From the NCBI GenBank assembly GCA_950106755.1, contig OX467084.1, positions 28,957,213 through 29,021,212 of the forward strand: 64,000 nucleotides of DNA. The letters are read 5' to 3'. This DNA comes from Climacium dendroides. Its lineage: Eukaryota; Streptophyta; Bryopsida; Hypnales; Climaciaceae. The position numbers and the translations under genes are program-made. A model generated the notes under the pieces. That model had not been told where the DNA came from and searched no databases. It worked only from the letters and a program-made list of their open reading frames with translations. Positions 56,867 to 64,000 of the stretch are shown piece by piece (within the stretch, counting starts at the first letter, position 1; every line of letters starts with the position of its first letter).

Positions 56867-58519
56867 ATGCCAAGTGGGATGGAATTGGCGGGTGGGCACG
56901 TGCCATCTTGTTTGCACTTTAGTCCTATGGACGTAGCCACATCTTCTGAGGTATGCTTCAACATGGCGTTTCGGGATGTCACCAATACATGTACTCCATA
57001 TATTATGCAAATTCAGTTGCTAGGAAAGTGTGCACCTCTCATTAGGCAAAGGAAGTCATTAGACAACCAAGCATCATGGAGTAGTTTTCCACCAAGGAAA
57101 TCAAGGAGAGAAAGTAACATAGATCTTTGGATGGATAGAGGCTTATATCCAATTGATCCTCTAACACAAAATCCACCATTGTTTAGGGGCACAAAAGAAT
57201 ACTTGGAATTCTTTTGTGAAGGTGAGAATGGAATGCTAGGTTACACTAAGTGATTGAAAGCAAGGGGTAGTGTTCATGAAACTAAGGGCCTCGTGATAGC
57301 ATTGCAGTAGTGGGTAACCAACTATGAAATAGAAATTCAGCAATTGAAGATCGCGTGTCAGCAGCTTGGGTCCCAAGCCTACAATTTGGAGGTTGTTGCA
57401 ATACATGATACTCTAGATCGACAGAAGCTACGCTTAGACATCGAGACACTACATGAAGGACCCGCCGGAGGCCACTTTGCATCAGTATCCACCATCGAGA
57501 GGATCCGGGCAGCCAGGTACTGGTGGCCGACTATGAATAAAGATGTTCACATCTTTGTTCGGAGTTGCGATCCTTGCCAACGGACCGGAAATCCAGTTTT
57601 CCGGAATCATTGGCCACTTACTCCCATTGTCCCCTTAGCTCCATTTGAAAAGTGGGGGATAGATTTCATAGGACCTATCGCTCTGATAGGTTCCCAACGA
57701 AATCGGTACATAATCTTAGCCACCGATTATGCAACCAAATGGGTAGAAGCGAGTCCAACCCGGAAGAACGATGCCCGGACAGCTACAGATTTTTTATACG
57801 ACAAAATCCTAATGCGGTATGGTTGTCCTTTAGAGATAGTTAGTGATAGAGGAACTCATTTTCTAAATGAAATAGTTTCCGCACTAACCCATGGGTATCG
57901 TATTAAGCACCGGAAGACGACGCCCTACAACCCCAAGGCCAACGGACTCACGGAGAGAGCGAATGGAATTATCGGAGGCATCCTAAATAAGGTAGTGACC
58001 TGCCACAAGACGGATTGGGACCGGAAACTTAGCTCAGCCGTTTTCGCGTACAACACCACCCAGAAAAGTACTACCGGTAAGACTCCCTTTTTCTTGGTAT
58101 TTGGAAGGGAGGTATTGTAAGGAATAGAGACAAAAATCGAGATGTTCCGGATCTTGGCAGCTCGTTTTGGGAAGAGATCAAAGGATCCTCAATCTCACCT
58201 AGTGGAGATTGAAGCACTGGAAGAGAGCAGAGGGGATGCTCTGGACCTCACTGTTCAAAACCAGAGACACCGGAAGCAGATATTTGACCGAAAATTACCA
58301 AGGGGAACCGGCATCACCGAAGGATGTTTGGTCCTACTGTATGATAGCCGGTACAAAGATTTCCCGGGTAAGCTTCACACTAGATGGATCGGCCCATACA
58401 AAGTAGTAAAGATTTATCCAAATGGATCTTTACAACTTTCGGACTTAGATGGGAATCCTCTGGACACCCGGACTAATGGATCACGTCTTAAACTCTACCT
58501 ACAGGATTTATCCTTGTAG
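56867..58519 (+). pseudogene. Ty3/gypsy integrase remnant with three in-frame stops
   Basis: One frame is open across 56867-58519 except for TGA at 57251, TAG at 57308 and TAA at 58118. The zinc-binding HHCC part is visible as H..GPAGGH and CDPCQR (57470-57585), followed by the integrase core with the acidic triad: Asp in WGIDFIGP, Asp in VSDRGTHF and Glu in LTERANG. The C-terminal part has DFPGKLHTRWIGPYKV, the GPY/F module of Ty3/gypsy integrases. The first 150 codons (for example DLWMDRGLYPIDPLTQ) are not recognisable. Protease, reverse transcriptase and RNase H are missing upstream, so only the 3' end of a polyprotein survives. All three stops can arise by one C-to-T change from CGA, CAG and CAA. 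Confidence 0.85.
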
Positions 58520-58539
58520 GAGTTCATGGGGACGTTCAT

Positions 58540-59010
58540 GGGTGAGGAAGGGGTAATGTGGGAATGTGATCCCACATGCTAGACCCATAATACTAGCATA
58601 TGACGGAAAAATTCAAAAATTGTCTCCTTCAAAAGGAAATTTTTTGAGTTCTCCTAGGAAGTTAGGGCAATTTCGGAAAACCGGATTTCCGGATCCGGTA
58701 AAATTTCATTAGGACTAAAAACCTAATTTCGGAACCCTAGAAAAGTTCCGGAAATCGGATCCGTACTAGGGATAGGGTTTTGCCGCCAAAACCTGTCCCG
58801 TACATCGGGCCAGTATAAGAGGGGGACTGTAACCGGCAGTGGGCACGCATATCTCTTTGTTTGTTCTCTCGCCAATGTATTCCGTCTTCCTAGTTTTGTT
58901 AGACTTCCGGTAGATTGAAGGACTGTATGAGTTGCAATCGTGCAGGGGTTACCGGAGTGAAAGTTGGTGAACAGAGAGTTAGGGAGAGATTGTGTGAGGG
59001 TTGTTTGTGA
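58540..59010 (+). repeat. Probable gypsy LTR (with purine tract) and leader
   Basis: A purine-rich tract lies at 58540-58556, directly after the integrase frame. TGTGGGAATGTGATCCCACA then starts at 58557, as expected for the 3' LTR boundary, and is an imperfect palindrome. A TATAAG box at 58814-58819 could be the LTR promoter. The 3' end was not located because no second LTR copy is in the window. The leader before the next frame at 59016 may or may not belong to the LTR. Confidence 0.6.
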
Positions 59011-59015
59011 GCACA

Positions 59016-61111
59016 ATGACTTCTAGGGCAAGCCGGCGGAAGTTGAAGGATCTGCTGGAGGACTAGATGCCGCCACCGGTGCCCCGACCGAGGACCATTC
59101 CGGTGATGAAGGTGGTTCCGGAGATTCCGACAGAGGAGGACCGGTTGGTGCGCCTGCGGGAGAACCTCACCAATATGGGGTGTGATGGGCTTCTGGAGGT
59201 GTCGTGGGGGATTCGGGAGGAGAGTCTGGTTTCCGACATACTTCGTCCGGAAAGTAACATCTTGGATACCACCATCCGGGCAAAGCCAGACCTATGGACA
59301 GTGAACACATGGAGGGCTGTCTACAAGTTCCGGGAGGCGCCGGACAAGGTTATGGAGAAGAACCAGGAGGTGATGGAGGGCGAATTCCGAGCGCCCGCCA
59401 ACTTGAAGGAATGTCACCAGGTTTCCGACCTAGTGAATCCGGAGTACCGGGATGTGATAGCGTTTCTTAACCCTATCCTCCATCCCACCAAGCCGCGGCG
59501 AGTAGTAGCAAAGGTGGCCTCCACCATCTTGGGGAGCCTCCAGGAAAAAATAATGATGGATTGGGCAGCCGTCATCCATGAGCTAGTCGGGGACCTGGTA
59601 CGTTCCCTCCGGTCCGGAAAGAAGAGTCAGAGTCCTCTTCCGGCATATCTGTCTCATCTATACGCTCATCACTCTCTGCTCAAGGCCAACGAAGAGAGTG
59701 CATATCAAGACCTAGTCCAGCTCCAGCAGTACAGGGGAGAAGAGTCCTTGCCTCAAGACGGACCGGACGATGAGGAGACGGAGGACGAGCAGCCGCCCTC
59801 TCCTCTAAAGAAGAGGAAAAGGCGGAATAAGACGCCGCCGGTGAATCTGTCGGAGGAGCCTCCCGCACCGGAGCCACAGGAAGAAGTTTAGGAGCAGAAG
59901 ACGGAGACCGGACCAACTCCGGAAGACGTCCGACCTTCCATGCAACTGGTGGGGTCGGTACAATCGCACACTGTTGCCACTCAGGCCGAGGCCGGACCCT
60001 CCCGAACCAGGAGGATAGAGATAGAGGAGGGAGATCGGACCACCATACGACTGGGAGGGACGCCCCCTTAGAAGACATCCAGGAGATGGCTCAGCACCTG
60101 GTGTGGCGGGCAGATGACCTCACCCAGATCTGCGAGAACTACGATGGAGCTCTCAACCGGGTGTGTCGGAAGATGGCACTAACCGACCGGAATGCCATCT
60201 TCCGGAGGATGGATGCGTTGGTGATGGCGGAGCAGCAAAACGGCCTCCTCATAGAAGAACGAAAGAAGTTGGTGACGGAGCTGGGAACGTTGCGCGTAGA
60301 GAATCGGATGTTACGGGACCAAGTCTGGGACTCAGAATCCAGATGTGTGGATTTGGAGAGCACTCTCCGCACAACCCAGGAAGCGGACCGGCTCACAAAA
60401 GAGGACCATCGCCGGTAGATAGCGGCCCTGTGTCAAGGAATAGTTCGGCTCCGGAGCTCTTTGGATGTACCGGCGGATTATATCAACAAAGCCTGGCTGT
60501 TTGAAGCCAACCTCGATGCAACCGCCAGCTCAAGCCGGGTTCCTATCGTCAAGTGCTTGTTAGAGCAGGCGAAATGGATGGATGCATCCCGGGCCGAGAT
60601 GAGGGAGATGATGGAGTATTTGACTCCCACTGAGTCAGATCCGGTACCTCAGTCTCCCCCGTCCGCGCAAACTTTGGTGGTTCCGGAAGGCAGCAACCTG
60701 GAACCTATGGTTACAGAAGTATCACCGGTGGTACCGGTGAATCCGGAACTTTCACTACCAGCCGGAAGACCAGAAAGAGTGGACTGGGGAGCCGTGGTAC
60801 CTCAGGGAAGCGAAGACCTACTTCCGGTGACTTCGACTATTGACCTGACGGGTGCTTCTCCAGAAGTTCACGCCAGTTAGACGGTAAAGTCTTCTCCGCG
60901 TCATAAGAAGACCTAGAAGGATTCCCGGGGGAGTCCGGAAGTTCAGATAGTCGGGACCCGGAGTGTAGACAGGGACACCAGTATCGTGGAAGTCTAAAGA
61001 TGGGGCCAAAGGGGTCCGAATCTGTTTTCTCCGGAGAGTAGCCGGAAGGAGGTAAAGCTGGATCTTCTGAAGGACTATGTTCCTCCCAAGGATCCGGATT
61101 CCAAGGAATAG
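59016..61111 (+). pseudogene. Long retroelement-associated reading frame broken by amber codons, function unknown
   Basis: A start ATG at 59016 opens a frame of about 700 codons, interrupted by TAG at 59064, 59889, 60416, 60878 and 60914, TAA at 60995, and one frameshift at a C5 run (60063-60067). It ends at TAG 61109. Between stops it is rich in charged residues and uses codons consistently. The first part includes WRAVYKF and DWAAVIHELVGDLVRSL, loosely resembling accessory or gag-like proteins of plant gypsy elements. The middle (60086-60415) is heptad-like and probably coiled-coil (IEERKKLVTELGTLRVENRM). The end is Pro/Ser/Glu-rich. It follows the LTR at 58557 directly, the position a gag or accessory frame would have. 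No zinc knuckle or enzyme motif was found. Confidence 0.6.
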
Positions 61112-62168
61112 TGTGCAGTAGTGTAGTATAGCGGCAATATCGGAGTCCGGCCGTCAAAACCGGATTTATAGGATCTGGGATTTATCGGAAATCTAGCGGG
61201 CCAGTAGGAATGTTTTGTAGGATTTTTAGGATGATGTTAGTCTTAGTACAAGTAGGAGTTTTGATGGCCTTTCTGGTCATTCACAGCCATCTCATAGTTT
61301 CAGCATTGTACCTTTTTCTACGCTTAATTCTAAGGGTTTGGAGTATACATTCTCTTATCTTTCTTGTACACGGTCTATGTTTGTGGGAGGTGTGGGTCCG
61401 TTCTTGCGTTTCCGGAACTGAGAACTTACCTTGTGTAGCAAGAGTCGATTTTGTGAGAGTATCCGGATGTACTAACTTGAGGGGGAGATCAACCGGATGG
61501 TTCCGGCAGTAATGTTAGTGTAGTACTACTCGGATGCCGGTATAGCCTGCGTGTAGGATACAGCCTTAGGTGAAAGGGGTATCTGAGAGGCTGCTAGCTA
61601 CTTTCGTGTACGGAAGTATCGCAAGACGTGTCCGAATTCCGGATTGCCAGAATTCCCCGTAAACCAGAGTCAAAGCCCCGGCGCAAGCCCAAAAGAGTAT
61701 AGGAAAAACCACCCGGTCGACAGGAGGCTTAATGCTCGGTTAAAGGTTAGAATGTCGTTGTAGTTTTTGACTGTCCTTGCGTGACCTAATCCAGAAGGCC
61801 TTCCGGATTTGTGAGGCGACGGAACAGGAGGACACTTCCGATCCCTAAAGAGTTAGGTTAGTGTCAGTATTAGAGAGAGGGAGAGTGAAAGAGAGCGTGT
61901 TTCCGGACACGGTAAGCATCCGGACGGTGGATTTGGCCACTCGTCATCCAAACCCAGGGATCTCGGAAGGGACACTGAACGGTTTCCGGATTCTTCCGGA
62001 ACCCATCCGGCACTAGTGTCCGGATCGGACCTATAGTCCGAAATAGTCTGATGGAGAGATAGTGAATGCTTAGATTAGAATAGCCCAAAAATCTGTAATC
62101 TGCAAGTCCTCGTGGGAACGATTCCGGAGCGGTTTACTCTAAGTAGGCCTTTGGTGTGAATTAAGGGC
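61112..62168. other. Non-coding block between two retroelement frames
   Basis: No coding frame is supported; the 100-codon hydrophobic frame at 61210-61512 has no match to known motifs. The block contains TTGAGGGGGAG (61480-61490), which looks like a polypurine tract, and many CCGGA words. It shares CCCGGTCGA, GTCGTTGTAGT and CCTTGCGTGACCT, in this order, with 63636-63790. Confidence 0.5.
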
Positions 62169-63035
62169 TAACTAAAGGAATACTGGTCCGACTAATCGCT
62201 ACAGTAACCGGAAGTATTCAGTTCAAACTAAAGATACGATTGACCGGATTAGGGAGTTCATCACTCTTTTGGGAGAAACATTGAATAAGGCTAGGTTATT
62301 TGATGAGAAGGTTTTGGAAGGGGTAGGAAAGCTAGGGGACAAAGTCATTCATGTCCTAGTATCCTTCAACTCCAAGATGGAGCAGCTACTTGTTCAATTG
62401 AGAGAGGTCATGGGGGAGGTTAGTCCACCTCCCCAACCGGAATCAAAACCGGAAATGGTTGGTACAACAGAGGTGACTCCATCTAAGCCACCGCGGTCGG
62501 AGACCAAGCAGACATCGCCAATGATACGGGAGAAATCCGAACATTCATCCGAAGACGTGATGATAATCACTCCTGCTAAGGAGACAGTTACCCCGGAAAC
62601 CGGAACTGCGTATACACCAACACCCAGATCAATATTGCAGGGAAAGGTGAAAGTGGAAGAGGTAGATTTAGGGACGCCGCAGAGCAAGATTTCGAAGGCC
62701 TCTCGTACTCCTAGCCAGGCAAAGTTGAAGACTTCAAGGCCTCCATCAGCAAGGAAATCAACCTAGGCAAAGTCAGAGGAAGAAGAAGAAGAAGATGAGG
62801 ATTCAGAAGAAGAGGAGGAAGAAGAGGATTCTAGTTCTGAATCCAGAAAGGAGTCCGAACTATACTCTGATCCGGATCAGGAACTGGCCGCACTAAAGAA
62901 GAAGAGAGCCAAGACCAAGGCTCAGTCCTCCAAAGCCAAGAAACGGAAGACAGTTTTCGGTTCCATCCGAAAACAACCAACGCAGAAGGGTACCCCGAAA
63001 CCAAGTGCAACATCGGAGAAGCGACAGAAAAGTTA
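62169..63035 (+). pseudogene. Second charged retroelement-associated frame with one amber codon
   Basis: The frame is open from after TAA at about 62170 to TAG at 63033, with one internal TAG at 62764. No ATG is present at the natural beginning; the first usable start is an internal codon, so the start was either lost or lies in another exon. The N-terminal part (62190-62410) looks helical (DTIDRIREFITLLGETLNKA). The middle is Pro/Thr/Lys-rich. After the TAG comes a run of acidic residues (62767-62840) and a basic tail (KKKRAKTKAQSSKAKKRK). The layout, helical start and disordered charged tail, resembles the frame at 59016-61111, but no sequence identity was noticed. Function unknown. Confidence 0.5.
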
Positions 63036-64000
63036 GAGTAGGATAGGTAGGTAGGTTAGAATCTCGGCTAAAAACCCAAGTTTTTCGTAGAAAGTATTTT
63101 GTAAATCACTTTTAGCCGAAAATATAGAATTGACTTCTTGGATCCGGATTTATCGGAACGGGAATTTTAACGGCTAGTTCCAGGATTATAGTAAGCCAAC
63201 GTCATTTTTTTTGTAGATGAGGAGGAGGGCACGTGTTGATTCAGGAAAGGTAGATTTTGATTCCCATGGACTAAGGAGTCCTATGGGTTGTTTAGTATTT
63301 AGTTAGCCGGTTATTGTTAATCCGGTGTGCATTTCCATACTTTGATTTCCTAGCATTGTGCAATCCAAATCAACTTTTTGGTTCACAATTTGAAGTGGCG
63401 GCGTGTGCTTTGGTGGTGGATAACCATTGATGTATATTCTGTAGAGATTGCAGGAATAGGTAAGGAGGGAGTGTGCCCGGATATTAAGATTGTCTGGATT
63501 CTTGAAGAGAGACTGTGAGCGAGGGTGTTTTCCGGACCCAAGTGTGACTGGTTCATATTTCTAGTTGAGATTTGATAGTCCCGGATGTGTGTGGAGTGTA
63601 ACTGTTGACTGTTCCAGAACAGCTCCCGTTTTCCCGGTCGATAAGTTCAGACTTAACCGGAATCTAGAAAGGGGAGGTACCAACTCCCTAACTGAGCCAT
63701 CCTGGTTTTTGCTAGGAATCCAGATTAACTAATAGGCCGTCGTTGTAGTCCAAGTTAGAATTCTAGCCAATTATACCTTGCGTGACCTACTGATCCCGAT
63801 AGCTATCCGGTTCAGTTGTGAAGGAGAGTTCGGTCGGAATTAAGTTTTGTTGTATTGTGTTTTTTTCTTTTTCTTTTTATAGTGGATCTCTTGTCACTCT
63901 AAAACTTAGAGGGTAGGTTTTAAGCTTCCTGCCTCAAGTCCAATACACGGATCACTCTTGATTCAGAGGTTAAATTCGATTCCGGTTACCAAGAACGGGA
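63036..64000. other. Non-coding block related to 61112-62168
   Basis: It continues to the window edge. It shares ordered short motifs with 61112-62168 (CCCGGTCGA, GTCGTTGTAGT, CCTTGCGTGACCT) and the GGATTTATCGGAA block near 63145, which also occurs near 61170. No gene is supported. Confidence 0.5.

Noticed and set aside
58557..58576. Palindrome TGTGGGAATGTGATCCCACA as a regulatory operator
   Set aside because: Its position directly after a purine tract at the end of an integrase frame is better explained as the start of an LTR.
61210..61512. 100-codon hydrophobic frame that could look like a membrane protein
   Set aside because: It lies in a block that is related to another non-coding block at 63.1-64 kb, where the frame is not conserved. 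No start context or homology supports it.

Overview
The window is nuclear DNA of a land plant. It has intron-rich genes with ordinary GT-AG splicing, a plastid-type lipoxygenase, Ty1/copia and Ty3/gypsy retroelements, CACTA-type MITEs, and long AT-rich spacers full of decayed repeats. The gene style (moderate-GC exons in AT-rich spacers) would fit a non-seed plant such as a moss, liverwort or lycophyte, but this is an inference and no species can be named. There is no sign of bacterial operons, CRISPR arrays or rRNA, and no tRNA was recognised.

Layout. 1-1853: non-coding upstream DNA. 1854-5776 (+): an eleven-exon short-chain dehydrogenase/reductase gene. 5777-36570: about 30 kb of repeat-dominated DNA. 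It holds two CACTA-type MITEs with exact 3-bp target duplications (10692-11017, 23892-24041), several foldback/TIR elements, two TTAA-flanked elements of one family (18661-19859, 33996-34915), an inverted pair of repeats that contain tandem arrays (about 8480-8980 and 22010-22480), and a decayed copia element (29600-33422) inserted in an older repeat. 36571-40843 (+): an eight-exon lipoxygenase. 41337-41741 (-): a small Sm-like NAA38 (NatC auxiliary subunit) gene converging on it. 42000-44230: AT-rich repeat DNA. 44231-55256 (+): leader plus nine coding exons of a very large EPL1/PHD/extended-PHD chromatin protein of about 2406 residues. 56867-64000: gypsy integrase remnant, its probable LTR, and then at least two long charged reading frames separated by related non-coding blocks.

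The four host genes do not form a pathway. The SDR and the lipoxygenase are both predicted plastid enzymes, the NAA38-like protein is cytosolic/ribosome-associated, and the PHD protein is nuclear. The least familiar part is 58.5-64 kb. There, reading frames look well conserved in composition but are broken almost only by TAG (plus one TAA and one frameshift), as expected if methylated CAG glutamine codons decayed to TAG. The frames are spaced by blocks that share short motifs. This may be a large, poorly described retroelement type or a nested array.

Exon boundaries were read by hand from splice motifs and reading-frame continuity. They are consistent in phase throughout, except for lipoxygenase intron 1, which is ambiguous.
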